This document shows positions 25,249-34,371 of a DNA stretch of 56,063 nucleotides, in pieces. This DNA is from an uncultured Lachnospiraceae bacterium. GTDB lineage: Bacteria > Bacillota > Clostridia > Lachnospirales > Lachnospiraceae. The position numbers and the translations under genes are program-made. The notes under the pieces are model-generated. The model did not search any database and was not told the origin of the DNA. It saw nothing but the letters and a program-made list of their open reading frames with translations. The stretch spans positions 1-56,063 of the forward strand of contig CASCWU010000011.1 of the NCBI GenBank assembly GCA_949155905.1. Reading direction: 5' to 3'. Within the stretch, counting starts at the first letter, position 1. The number at the start of each line of letters is the position of its first letter.

Positions 25249-27475
25249 AAAGATCCCCTTTTCCCCACTCCAGCAGCTCTTTTTTCATTCCCTCATAAAA
25301 TCCTCTCAACGAATCATTTTGATAAGAAGCATGTTCTATCTCCATCATCTTCCAAACCAATTCCATCGTCAATTCTTCTTTTGATACTATGGTGATATAA
25401 TCCAAATAGGAAATCCATTGATATACTCCCGACACCTTCTTACTAAGATTATCCAATGCAATACATGGTGTCTCTGCTAACGCAGCAAAAATCATTCCAT
25501 GAAGCCGATCTGTAATAATCAGCTTTGCCCTGGAAAACTCCAGCAGCTTTTTTTCCACTTCCTCTTTTCTTTCTTCTCTCTTTACTTCCCTTGGAATAAC
25601 CGTATCTGTATATGTCACCTTCCAATCCCCCGGAAACTGGTCTATCAATTTGTTAAACAGGTTATTCTCACAAACTTTTTCCTTATCCTTCCGAATGCAA
25701 AGCAATATCCCCTCTTTTTGAATTTTCTGGTTGGAAAAAGAAAACACTTCTGACAAATACGTTACAATATCTGGTGCCAGAAAACAGTATTCTTTTGTCA
25801 AATTCATTTTTTCTGTCATAAACTTCCAGGAAGCTTTTTCCCGCAAAAATATTTTTATCTGTTTTACTTTCTGGATGGTCTCTTTTAATGCTTTCTTTTC
25901 CTTTTCTCCCTTTGCAGTTTTCTCGAAATATATCGTTTGAGGGAAAATCACAATCCGATTATTTTTATAATAGTGTAACAGTTCCAGCAAAATGGCTTCT
26001 TCATTTTCCCAAAGAGAGCCAAGAAAACCTCCTCCCGGAAAAATCAAAATATCTTCCTGTGTCAGACAATGCTTTATAGCATTCTTTAGCTCCAAACATT
26101 CTTTTTGCGTAAATTCAAAAACAGGGATTCCCGCACATTCTTTCTCTACAAATTTCCTTTCTGCCAAGGCAATTGCCAAGTCTCCTAAATTTCCATGAGT
26201 CGGTGTATTCAGCAAAATGATTTTCTTTTTGTATCTGTTTTTTTTCAGTGCTTTAAGCTCTAAAGAATTATGATAAGACGCAATCTCCTTCCTTTTCCTC
26301 ACAGTAATTTGATAATCATAATAAGTCTTTTTTATTTCTTTATAAGCTTTGCTTTCCCGAACAGCGGTTGCAACGCAATATCCTTTTGGAGAAAATTTAA
26401 ATAATCTCCACAAAAACCACTGCTTCCAAGCAATATGTTCTCTTACCTCTTTGGTCATTTCCTTTTGAATCTGCACATATAGTTTTTTCTTTTGATGAAA
26501 TTCTCTTATTCTATATAATTCTATGGATCTTTTTAAATAATTTTCTATTTCCTGATAGTACAATACTTCTTTTTCTTTTATTGTCTTTTGTTCCCTTTGT
26601 ATTTCTTCCAGATATTCTTTTAAAGTCTTATGAAAGGCGGAAAGAGCCAGATACATTTCCTCTGTCACTTTCTGTTTTTTGTTTTCCTCCACCTCCTGCA
26701 GATACACATTTGCCATACCAAGCCAATAGCTTCCCATTGCCAGGAAATAGAATTCCTTTTTATCTTTTAATTTCTCGCAGCGTAAGCACATTGCTTCCTT
26801 TGCATCATAATAGGAACGAAGCTTCCTTGTACGCATAATGCTTCCTTCCCGTTGTCTGTAATAATACAGCTTTTGATTTGTAACAGCTACCCTTTTCGCC
26901 TTCAGCCAAATATCTGCAATCACAAATTCATCTTCATGAATTTTTCCTTTCAAAAAAGAAAGCCCGTCCCATATTGCACGGTGATACAGCTTATTCCAGG
27001 CCATCGCATAGCCTTTTCCCTGATACAAAAATTCTTTCAGCATTTCTCTGCCGGAAGAAACCTCCCATAACATCAGATCCATTTCAGAAATCAGTTCCGA
27101 CGCTGATTCCTCTACTTCCCTATAATCAAAAACCACTACATCTACCTGAAATTTCCAAATTCCTTTTAAACCTATTTCTATCAGTGTCGGATGAATAAAA
27201 TCATCACTGTCTACAAAAATAATCCATTCTCCGGAAGCGGCCTTCAAGCCTGTATTCCTGGCGTCCGAAAGTCCGCCGTTTTCTTTATGTATCACCTGAA
27301 TCCGGCCGTCTTTTTTCTCCCAGGCATCACAAAGCTGTCCGCTGCTGTCGGTAGAACCATCGTCTATCAGGAGAATCTCTAAGTTTGGATATGTCTGGTT
27401 TATAATAGATGAAATACAGGTATTTAGATATTCTGCCACATTATAAACTGGAACAATCACACTGATTAAATCCAT
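25223..27475 (-). CDS. GT2 glycosyltransferase - polysaccharide pyruvyl transferase fusion
   Basis: 750 aa, two domains. Residues 1-330: GT2 with SVIVPVYNVAEYLNTC, LIDDGSTDSSG, NGGLSDARNTG and FVDSDDF. Residues about 410-735: polysaccharide pyruvyl transferase family, with THGNLGDLAIA, LIFPGGGFLG and IITDRLHGMIFAALAETP. The enzyme could add a sugar and then cap it with a pyruvate ketal, giving a negative charge. An AGGAGAGG site precedes ATG 27475. The GT2 half is paralogous to the gene at 21029-22060. It lies between the phase-variable glycosyltransferase and the radical SAM gene. Confidence 0.85.
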   Translation of the reverse strand: MDLISVIVPVYNVAEYLNTCISSIINQTYPNLEILLIDDGSTDSSGQLCDAWEKKDGRIQVIHKENGGLSDARNTGLKAASGEWIIFVDSDDFIHPTLIEIGLKGIWKFQVDVVVFDYREVEESASELISEMDLMLWEVSSGREMLKEFLYQGKGYAMAWNKLYHRAIWDGLSFLKGKIHEDEFVIADIWLKAKRVAVTNQKLYYYRQREGSIMRTRKLRSYYDAKEAMCLRCEKLKDKKEFYFLAMGSYWLGMANVYLQEVEENKKQKVTEEMYLALSAFHKTLKEYLEEIQREQKTIKEKEVLYYQEIENYLKRSIELYRIREFHQKKKLYVQIQKEMTKEVREHIAWKQWFLWRLFKFSPKGYCVATAVRESKAYKEIKKTYYDYQITVRKRKEIASYHNSLELKALKKNRYKKKIILLNTPTHGNLGDLAIALAERKFVEKECAGIPVFEFTQKECLELKNAIKHCLTQEDILIFPGGGFLGSLWENEEAILLELLHYYKNNRIVIFPQTIYFEKTAKGEKEKKALKETIQKVKQIKIFLREKASWKFMTEKMNLTKEYCFLAPDIVTYLSEVFSFSNQKIQKEGILLCIRKDKEKVCENNLFNKLIDQFPGDWKVTYTDTVIPREVKREERKEEVEKKLLEFSRAKLIITDRLHGMIFAALAETPCIALDNLSKKVSGVYQWISYLDYITIVSKEELTMELVWKMMEIEHASYQNDSLRGFYEGMKKELLEWGKGDLYETNKTIY

Positions 27476-27681
27476 AGGAATCCTCTCCTTTTCTCTGTAA
27501 TATACTCTTATTATATTTTGCCAATTACTAATTTCCCAAAATCTATGATTTTTCTTTTTAGTTTTCCGTAAACAGGATCGATCCCTCTATGAAAAAAAAT
27601 AGCAGGCAGGCTTCCATAACGAGTATGATGATAGCAAAAAACAGGTTGGATTCTTTGCTTTTTATGAGAGAAAAGAATCGT

Positions 27682-28354
27682 TTAAAAAAAATTCACTTCA
27701 GAAAATTTTATCCATAAGCAATCATCTGTATATATCCCATATTTTTTACTTAGCAGAGAAAAAATACTTTGATCATGTCTGTGTGCTATAAAACCAGGAT
27801 AATTATCTATCCCACAAGTATTTGGCATATCTGTTATTACCCTTTCATCCTGAGCATAATTTAACCATTCCTTTACGATTTGAATATTCCTTTCGTTTTT
27901 CTTTAAACAAACTACTCCTCCTGCCCGTTGCGGGCTATTGGCATATTCTTCTACGTCCAAATCCATTAAAATAAAAGCATCTCGTTTTGTATAATGAGAT
28001 TCCTGATAGGATGTTTTTTGACAAACCACATAAATTTCTTTTTCTTCCCATTTCTTAATAAAATTTACCACTTTATTTTGATAGTATAATCCACCTGAAT
28101 CTGAATAAATCAGCCAATCTCCTTCTTTTATTTCTGAAAAAACCTTATCTATAAAATATGGTTTCCATAGCCAGTATCCATTCCCTTTTGCTGCATCTAA
28201 AATATTTTTATTTTTTTCCCTAAACGTACTGTCTATATCATCTGGCCCAAATTCTATAACCCGATCTACCCCCCCCCCAACGATAAGCCGACCTTGTATT
28301 CAATTTTTGCGCCTTTTGAAATACTTTATTGGCATAGTTCAGCGCATATATCAT
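27682..28354 (-). pseudogene. Capsule-type glycosyltransferase, out of frame at a G10 tract (phase OFF)
   Basis: An ATG at 28354 follows a GGGGAGAAGG site and begins MIYALNYANKVFQKAQ. The frame meets ten G (plus 28269-28278) and then runs to a stop within a few codons. One G fewer joins it to GVDRVIEFGPDDID, then GYWLWKPYFI and GDWLIYSDSG, blocks typical of a capsular glycosyltransferase family. So nine G is ON and the assembled ten G is OFF. The 3' part stays open to 27682. After a TAA in a T8 run, the same frame continues with plausible protein to 27511, so the natural C-terminus may be longer and a second lesion is possible. Confidence 0.8.
28269..28278 (-). repeat. G10 homopolymer (out of frame)
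   Basis: Ten consecutive C on the plus strand. Nine would restore the frame, matching the nine found in the two neighbouring tracts. Confidence 0.9.
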
Positions 28355-28382
28355 ATAAGCCTTCTCCCCTTATTTTTGTTTC

Positions 28383-29162
28383 CTATCGTTTCACAAAAAC
28401 ATCATCGATTACTAATCTGCCTGCAAAACGATATCCCTTCTGCTGCATAAACTCCCTTATTTCTAAATCAATTGTTCCTCTTTCATTTTTATTATTTTCT
28501 ATCACAAAACAAGAAATTGTCACAGCTTCAAAATCAATTCCTTTTAACACATTCATCTCATATCCTTCCACATCTATAGAAATAAAATCAACCTCTTTGA
28601 TTTTTAATTCTTGAAGTACATCCCCTAGTCTCCGTTGTTTCACCATATATTTTTTAGAAGCAAATTTTCCCAGCCTGCTTGCCACACCTGATAATGTATG
28701 CTTCTCCGAATCCCCTTCATATTCTGCAAATTCAATCTCTCCCTCTGTATCCCCTAACGCAATATTATAGCAAACTGTTTTTCTTTCCTTCCATAAGCTG
28801 CACAATTTTTCCTGCGGTTCAAATGCAATTCCTTTCCATCCTAAGCGTTCAAAAAATAACGTATTACTCAAAACAGAGGGATGATTCGCCCCAATATCTA
28901 TAAAAAAACCATCTTTTTTTCCATCAAAAATAATTTTATCTAAAAAAACATCTTGTCCAAACTGAGAAAAATATTTTTCTTTATTTTTATATTGTGCCAG
29001 AATTCCTTCATCATAAAAAATGCTATCCTCTCCCGCTATATTTTTACCTAGAAGGAAATAATACTGTTTTCCCCATTTGGCATACTTCATAGAACTTTTC
29101 CTCCATAAATTTTTAATGCACAGAGGCATTTTCCTATAAATATTCTGTAATAGCATCTTCAT
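28383..29162 (-). CDS. FkbM family methyltransferase
   Basis: 259 aa. SAM-binding motif FIDIGANHPSVLSNT, then GIAFEPQ and DFISIDVEGYEMNVLKGIDF, the FkbM hallmarks. FkbM enzymes O-methylate sugars or polyketides; here a sugar hydroxyl of the glycan is likely. AAGGAG precedes ATG 29162 (ATG 29156 also possible). It is 28 bp upstream of the phase-variable glycosyltransferase start. Confidence 0.88.
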   Translation of the reverse strand: MKMLLQNIYRKMPLCIKNLWRKSSMKYAKWGKQYYFLLGKNIAGEDSIFYDEGILAQYKNKEKYFSQFGQDVFLDKIIFDGKKDGFFIDIGANHPSVLSNTLFFERLGWKGIAFEPQEKLCSLWKERKTVCYNIALGDTEGEIEFAEYEGDSEKHTLSGVASRLGKFASKKYMVKQRRLGDVLQELKIKEVDFISIDVEGYEMNVLKGIDFEAVTISCFVIENNKNERGTIDLEIREFMQQKGYRFAGRLVIDDVFVKR

Positions 29163-29170
29163 CCTTCTCC

Positions 29171-30196
29171 TTATTCTTTATTTTTCCGTATTATATAGTT
29201 CCTCTTTATCTTGTTTGAAATTTTTCTTCCTAAAAATTTCATCATAACGCTTGGATGATACCGGTTATTCCATAGTTCCATAATGGATTTTATCTCTAAT
29301 TGATTATTTTCATATCCTATTCCCCAATAACTTCTATTTTTTCTTTTTGCCTTTTCTATATCCTGGTCAAAAATATGATATAAAAATCTTTTAAAGTCTT
29401 CTACCTGCTTTTCTATCCAAGCCTTTTCTAAAAAAGCAGGCTCATTTAATATTTTTAAATAGTAGTCATCGTTCTGATCCATTCGTATCATTTCCCCTAC
29501 CACTTCTTCTATGGAATTATAGCGATAACAATTTATGAATGACTTCCTATTAAATTCTTTTTCTACTAATGGATTTCCCCAATAAATAGGTATCGTATTT
29601 GCTGCAAAAGCTTCCAAAAGCTTTTCTGTTGTATATCCTGGATATTCTGAATTTTCACATGCAATCGTAAATTTGCATTTCTGCAATAGTTCCATTTTAT
29701 TTTTAACAGGAGCGCCGATATTATTTCGATATCTTCCCCCGGAAATGACAGGCTTATATTGATTCATCTCTTCAAATAACCTTTCACGAAATGGATCTGC
29801 TCCTGCATTAGAATATACAAAGTTTGCAAATTCTATTTTTTCACGCCTCATCTCCTCCAGAGAATAAATGGGTTTCTCCATTACCTTTTTCATTACCCCT
29901 GGATAAAAATAATACAAGGGCATCCGAAAATAGCGATCTCCAAAGCAAATATCATCAAATCCAATCGCATAGTCAAATAAATTAAAATCTGGTACTACAC
30001 TTTCTCCTGTCCAAAATATTTTGATACAATGATTGTAGTTTAAATGTTCCTTACCAAAACAGGACACGATGAGATAATTCGGATGTTCGGAACAGACTAC
30101 CTCGTATTCTTCCCTTAATAAACGCATCAGCCAAAAATTATCCACATTTGTCCCGTTCGGCATATCCACGCATTTTATCTTTATCTGTTTTTTCAA
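29171..30196 (-). CDS. GT10 family (alpha-1,3/4-fucosyltransferase-like)
   Basis: 341 aa from a TTG at 30196 with AAAGGA 7 nt upstream. The GT10 C-terminal signature is clear: FTIACENSEYPGYTTEKLL followed by AANTIPIYWGNP, with TGES and FDYAIGFD in the N-terminal half. GT10 enzymes transfer L-fucose from GDP-fucose, for example making Lewis-type epitopes in Helicobacter and Bacteroides. No GDP-fucose synthesis genes lie in the window, so the donor must be made elsewhere or be a different deoxysugar. Confidence 0.85.
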   Translation of the reverse strand: MKKQIKIKCVDMPNGTNVDNFWLMRLLREEYEVVCSEHPNYLIVSCFGKEHLNYNHCIKIFWTGESVVPDFNLFDYAIGFDDICFGDRYFRMPLYYFYPGVMKKVMEKPIYSLEEMRREKIEFANFVYSNAGADPFRERLFEEMNQYKPVISGGRYRNNIGAPVKNKMELLQKCKFTIACENSEYPGYTTEKLLEAFAANTIPIYWGNPLVEKEFNRKSFINCYRYNSIEEVVGEMIRMDQNDDYYLKILNEPAFLEKAWIEKQVEDFKRFLYHIFDQDIEKAKRKNRSYWGIGYENNQLEIKSIMELWNNRYHPSVMMKFLGRKISNKIKRNYIIRKNKE

Positions 30197-30214
30197 TACA
30201 GTCCTTTCTCCCCT

Positions 30215-31219
30215 CTAACTTTTTATTACTCTCTCTCCTAATAAGCTTTGCTTCATCCGAAATAAAAATGCAATAACCGGAACAAGATTCTCATATCCAA
30301 AAATCAAATACAGCCTTATTACTATCCGCTTCCATCTGCTAGGTGTCCCCAGATAAAATCCAATACTTTCTCTATCCTTCTCAAAAATTTCTTTTCTTTC
30401 CTTTTTGGAAAGACACTCTCCCTCTATCAATTCATAGTGATAAAAATCCGATAATTGCCTCGCCCACCCTGCATAATTCTCATACTCCGTCATTATTTGA
30501 TAATACCATTTTTTCCTGAACTCCAAATGGCTTTTAAGTAACTTTACGTTTACGGTATAGGTAGCAGAAGCCTCGTTATCTCTGTTATAAAAATAGCCTG
30601 CATCTTCTAACCAACAATATGTCTTTACAGAAAAAAGCGCTTGTAGAAAAAAATCCGCATCTTCTCCATGAGAATAGGCAGGATCAAATACTATTTTATT
30701 TTCCAATAAAAATTGTCTTCGATAACTATTTAGCCATACCGCATAGGGCGGATTTATTTTCTCACTGACAATTCCTTCCAACAAATCTTCTTTGGAATGA
30801 AAAGCATTGCTTTTTGCGAATAAAATTCCTTCGGTTAAATGGATTTGATTTTTTTCTACAATATAATACCTTGTACTGATACAAATATCTGGTTTGTCCT
30901 TTATTGCTCTGTTTAACAGTTCCAAATACTGCTCCGTTACATAATCATCTGCATCCACAAATATAACATACTCTTTTACTGCCAGCTTTAAGCCCTGATT
31001 TCTGGCATCGGAAACTCCTCGGTTCTCCTGGTGAACTACCTGAAAGCGCCGATCCTTATTTTGGTAGCTTCGGCAGATATCATACGAACGATCTGTACTT
31101 CCGTCATCTATCATAAGAACTTCAAAATCTGTATAGGATTGCCGCAGCAAGCTCTCCAAACATCTTTTTATGTATTTCTCTGCTTGAAAAACAGGAATAA
31201 TCACGCTAAAGCTTATCAT
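30215..31219 (-). CDS. Glycosyltransferase family 2
   Basis: 334 aa from ATG 31219 (AGAGGAG site, 6 nt); the ATG at 31249 lacks a site. GT-A motifs FSVIIPVFQAEKYIKRC, MIDDGSTDRSYD, NRGVSDARNQG and FVDADDY. The C-terminus is hydrophobic and basic, suiting membrane association. Confidence 0.88.
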   Translation of the reverse strand: MISFSVIIPVFQAEKYIKRCLESLLRQSYTDFEVLMIDDGSTDRSYDICRSYQNKDRRFQVVHQENRGVSDARNQGLKLAVKEYVIFVDADDYVTEQYLELLNRAIKDKPDICISTRYYIVEKNQIHLTEGILFAKSNAFHSKEDLLEGIVSEKINPPYAVWLNSYRRQFLLENKIVFDPAYSHGEDADFFLQALFSVKTYCWLEDAGYFYNRDNEASATYTVNVKLLKSHLEFRKKWYYQIMTEYENYAGWARQLSDFYHYELIEGECLSKKERKEIFEKDRESIGFYLGTPSRWKRIVIRLYLIFGYENLVPVIAFLFRMKQSLLGERVIKS

Positions 31220-31256
31220 TTTTATCTCCTCTACTATACTCCAAAGCATATCATTT

Positions 31257-32156
31257 TTATTGTAGTTTACGGATAAACATGTTTTTTAAAAATAAATATG
31301 CTTGAATGGGATACATCTCTAAAACAGCCAGAACAAAATATAATTTTGTCATTCCCAAAGTAACTCCTGATAGTCCACAATACTTTTTCAAATAATACAG
31401 ATCGCTCTTTAGATTTAGTTTCTTTTGTTTCAGAGCGGAACGATAGGCCTTTGATATCGTAACAGAGTGCGTATGTTGATAAGTAGTTTCTGGCAGCAAT
31501 CTGGTTTCATACTGATATTTTTTCGCCCTTTTTCCTATTACTGTTTCTTCTGTATATAAGAAAATTCCTTCATCGTACATTCCCATCTTTATAAATTTAT
31601 CTATTTCTATTAGCAGCAAAGCTCCCAAAACCATATCTACTTTATAATTCTGTCTTTTTAATTCTTCTTTCGTATACTTTTCTTTTCTGCCAAAGATGCG
31701 GCAAAATACATAGCTGCTTTGTAAAATAAAGCGCCTGGCCGATATTTCCTTCCATGCCACATCTTGGATCGTATTCATATGCTCTGGTGCAGCTATCACG
31801 CAGTTCGGATGCTGTCCCATCAAGTATTTTAATTCTTTAATCAAATTTTCTTCAAACATTGTGTCCGGATTTGCAATCAAAACATACCTTATGTTTTTTA
31901 AATTCTCTTTTATATACCATATTCCATAATTATTTCCATAACCATATCCACCGTTTTTTTCAGAACAAATTACAATAATTTTACTCGTTTGAATCTTCCT
32001 CAATTTTTCCAAGCTATTGTCGCTTGATTGATTATCTACGATAACAATATAATCTAATATTTCATATGTTTTTATTTTATTTATCAAAGACAGTGTTGTT
32101 TCTGAATCATTATAATTCAGTATTACACAGGCCAGCCCCTCTTTTTCCTTCAACAA
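31257..32156 (-). CDS. Glycosyltransferase family 2 (rhamnosyltransferase-like)
   Basis: About 299 aa. A TTG at 32156 with GGGAGGG 6 nt upstream is the best start; the frame also opens at a GTG (32171). Motifs CVILNYNDSETTL, IVDNQSSDNS, NGGYGYGNNYG and ANPDTMF match the WbbL/rhamnosyltransferase-like GT2 branch. ETRLLPETTYQHTHSVT is the usual C-terminal part of that branch. The sugar is not determined. Confidence 0.83.
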   Translation of the reverse strand: MLKEKEGLACVILNYNDSETTLSLINKIKTYEILDYIVIVDNQSSDNSLEKLRKIQTSKIIVICSEKNGGYGYGNNYGIWYIKENLKNIRYVLIANPDTMFEENLIKELKYLMGQHPNCVIAAPEHMNTIQDVAWKEISARRFILQSSYVFCRIFGRKEKYTKEELKRQNYKVDMVLGALLLIEIDKFIKMGMYDEGIFLYTEETVIGKRAKKYQYETRLLPETTYQHTHSVTISKAYRSALKQKKLNLKSDLYYLKKYCGLSGVTLGMTKLYFVLAVLEMYPIQAYLFLKNMFIRKLQ

Positions 32157-32192
32157 GCTTTTCCCTCCCACTAAATATCTTGCAAAAGCCTT

Positions 32193-33473
32193 TTATTTTC
32201 CTTTTTTATGACGCTGTTTATAAAAATAAAAAAGCACCTTTATAAAAATATTTCGTTCTCCTCGTAGTTTCTTCTTTGGTCGTGCTTCTTGTTCATCCTT
32301 TGAACTATATTCCTTCTTATATAAAAGTTCTGACCATTCTTGATTTGCCAAAAGCAGGGAAGGGCCTGCTCGCTTTTGTGACAACCATTCCTGATATCTT
32401 TGTAAAAGAGTTTCCTTATCCTCTTTCAGCTCTTGTAAACTTTTATATACGAAACCATTTCCATTCTTTTTCACCTGTTCTGCTATATTTCCGCTATCCT
32501 GATAGGTAATCACAAAACAATTTGCTGCCATACTCTCAAAATAGGTATAAGAATAGGTTTCCGCCCATAAAGACCATAAAAATACCATATCAATTTTATT
32601 TTTCTTTAGTGCATCTGTCATTGCCATTGTTCCTTCCTTTTGAAAAGACACCTCTATATAACATACCCCTGGAAGCCTTTCTATTGCAGAACCCATATGA
32701 TAAAATTCAAATTGATCTTTATGATATGTTACAAATTCCTTCCATTGTTCATATCCTTTATTCCTAGCTTGATAGCCTACATAAGCTATCCTTAATTTGA
32801 GATGGTTCCCCGAAAATATTTTATTTTCTCCCTTTAATTCCTGATGAGGCATTACTTTTATTGGAAAGAAATTTCCCAGTCTCTTCTCCACAACAACAGA
32901 AGCTGTCGAAGATGGTGTAAGAAATACAGAAGATTGTTTATATTTTTTCAGTAGCCTCTTAATATAACTATCTCTTTCCTGCTTTTTTTGAAAATACGAA
33001 CAAGTCTTACAGGCAATTTTTTCTTCCATATACCCGCAAAATGTACTATCATTTCTCAATAAGTTATATTGTTCACACACTAAAAAATAATCATGTATAT
33101 ACCAGTATATTGGAATCTCCTTATCACACAAATCCAATAGCTTTTCCAATTCCAATAAATTTACCTTCATAATGTGATGAATAAATACCGCACACAATTT
33201 ATAATCTGAGAGAAAAAGCTGTTTTATTAGCTTATACAGAGTTTGATAACTACATAATTGCAATGTTTCATCCAATCTAACTCCCCATATATTGCAAATC
33301 GTAATTCTATGAAGCTGCCATTTAAAAGGGAAAATATGAATAAAAGAAATTCCTTTTTCCGCATAAAATATTTGTTGTTCTTTTATTACTTTATCTGTTC
33401 CTGCTGTAGAGGTTAAATAATCTCCATAAGAAACCGATAGTACATAAGTATCATTCTTCAATATATTTTTCAT
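32193..33473 (-). CDS. Glycosyltransferase family 1/4-like
   Basis: 426 aa, GT-B type. The C-terminal half has LRIAYVGYQARNKGYEQW, a helix-rich donor domain and the EX7E-like segment WAETYSYTYFESMAANCFVITY. The middle contains a Cys-rich block (CGYMEEKIACKTCSYF) seen in some GT4 proteins of clostridial capsule loci. AT-rich, with weak similarity to standard GT4, so the family call is moderate. Confidence 0.72.
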   Translation of the reverse strand: MKNILKNDTYVLSVSYGDYLTSTAGTDKVIKEQQIFYAEKGISFIHIFPFKWQLHRITICNIWGVRLDETLQLCSYQTLYKLIKQLFLSDYKLCAVFIHHIMKVNLLELEKLLDLCDKEIPIYWYIHDYFLVCEQYNLLRNDSTFCGYMEEKIACKTCSYFQKKQERDSYIKRLLKKYKQSSVFLTPSSTASVVVEKRLGNFFPIKVMPHQELKGENKIFSGNHLKLRIAYVGYQARNKGYEQWKEFVTYHKDQFEFYHMGSAIERLPGVCYIEVSFQKEGTMAMTDALKKNKIDMVFLWSLWAETYSYTYFESMAANCFVITYQDSGNIAEQVKKNGNGFVYKSLQELKEDKETLLQRYQEWLSQKRAGPSLLLANQEWSELLYKKEYSSKDEQEARPKKKLRGERNIFIKVLFYFYKQRHKKGK

Positions 33474-33480
33474 AGAAGCA

Positions 33481-34371
33481 TTATCCTTCCAACCTCTTAA
33501 ATTGTTTTCTCCACTTCCATACTATAAAAATTATTTTTGCCATTTTATATTGAAACCAATTTATCTTTAATCGCTCTCTTACCTTCTTTTGTGTCATACC
33601 TTTCTTTTTTGCAATTTCCAAATAAGCTGCTGCCCCTGTCCAATTATATGGAAACGGATAACTATGAAATATATTCCGGTACACGTAACTGATTCCCTCT
33701 ATGTTTTTTTCTATCAGTTTATCCATCCTTCGTGTCAGTCCATCCTCCTGATATTGACACAAATAAATAATATCCTTATGCCAACGCAGCTTATAACCAT
33801 CCCCTGCAATCTGATCCCAAACAGCCTGTTCTGGTAAAAACTTCTCTCCTTCAAATTCCGGAAATGGATATTTTCTCAATAGCTCTGTCCGATATACCTC
33901 TGCCTTATCTCCTCTTAATCGCTTTTTACTTCTTTCTGTATTTTTAGCATCTATAAACTTCACATTATTTGGAAATTCTCCAATGATGTTTTTATCATCG
34001 CTTCCCCTATTCCCGGACACGCCTGCGAAGCTTTTATCCTTGTCAATTTCATTTATCCATTTTTGGATCTTTTGAATCGCCTCTGGCAGTAATCTGTCAT
34101 CACTATCCACAATAAGGCAATAATTCCCTTGTGCCGTCTGTATTCCTTTATTTAATGCTCTATGCTTCCCTCCATTTTCCTGTTTATAATAAGAAATAGG
34201 AAATACATCACATTCCCTTATCCATTTTCTAACTATTTCAATGGTATCATCTACCGAACCATCATCTATGATAATCCACTCAAAATCCTTTTTTGTTTGA
34301 TCTAATAAAGAATCATACAAGTTTTTGATGCAATATCCTCTATTATAGGTTGGTGTAATAATTGTTAGCAT
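33481..34371 (-). CDS. Glycosyltransferase family 2
   Basis: 296 aa. MLTIITPTYNRGYCIKNL, IIIDDGSVDDT, NGGKHRALNKG and IVDSDDRLLP define a different GT2 branch from its neighbours. It overlaps the upstream GT32 gene end by 7 bp, so the two are coupled. Confidence 0.87.
   Translation of the reverse strand: MLTIITPTYNRGYCIKNLYDSLLDQTKKDFEWIIIDDGSVDDTIEIVRKWIRECDVFPISYYKQENGGKHRALNKGIQTAQGNYCLIVDSDDRLLPEAIQKIQKWINEIDKDKSFAGVSGNRGSDDKNIIGEFPNNVKFIDAKNTERSKKRLRGDKAEVYRTELLRKYPFPEFEGEKFLPEQAVWDQIAGDGYKLRWHKDIIYLCQYQEDGLTRRMDKLIEKNIEGISYVYRNIFHSYPFPYNWTGAAAYLEIAKKKGMTQKKVRERLKINWFQYKMAKIIFIVWKWRKQFKRLEG

Noticed and set aside
27682-27689. T8 run at the end of the phase-variable glycosyltransferase as another slippage switch
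   Set aside because: Gain or loss of one T does not give a convincing family-like C-terminus; the plausible extension is in the existing frame beyond the TAA.
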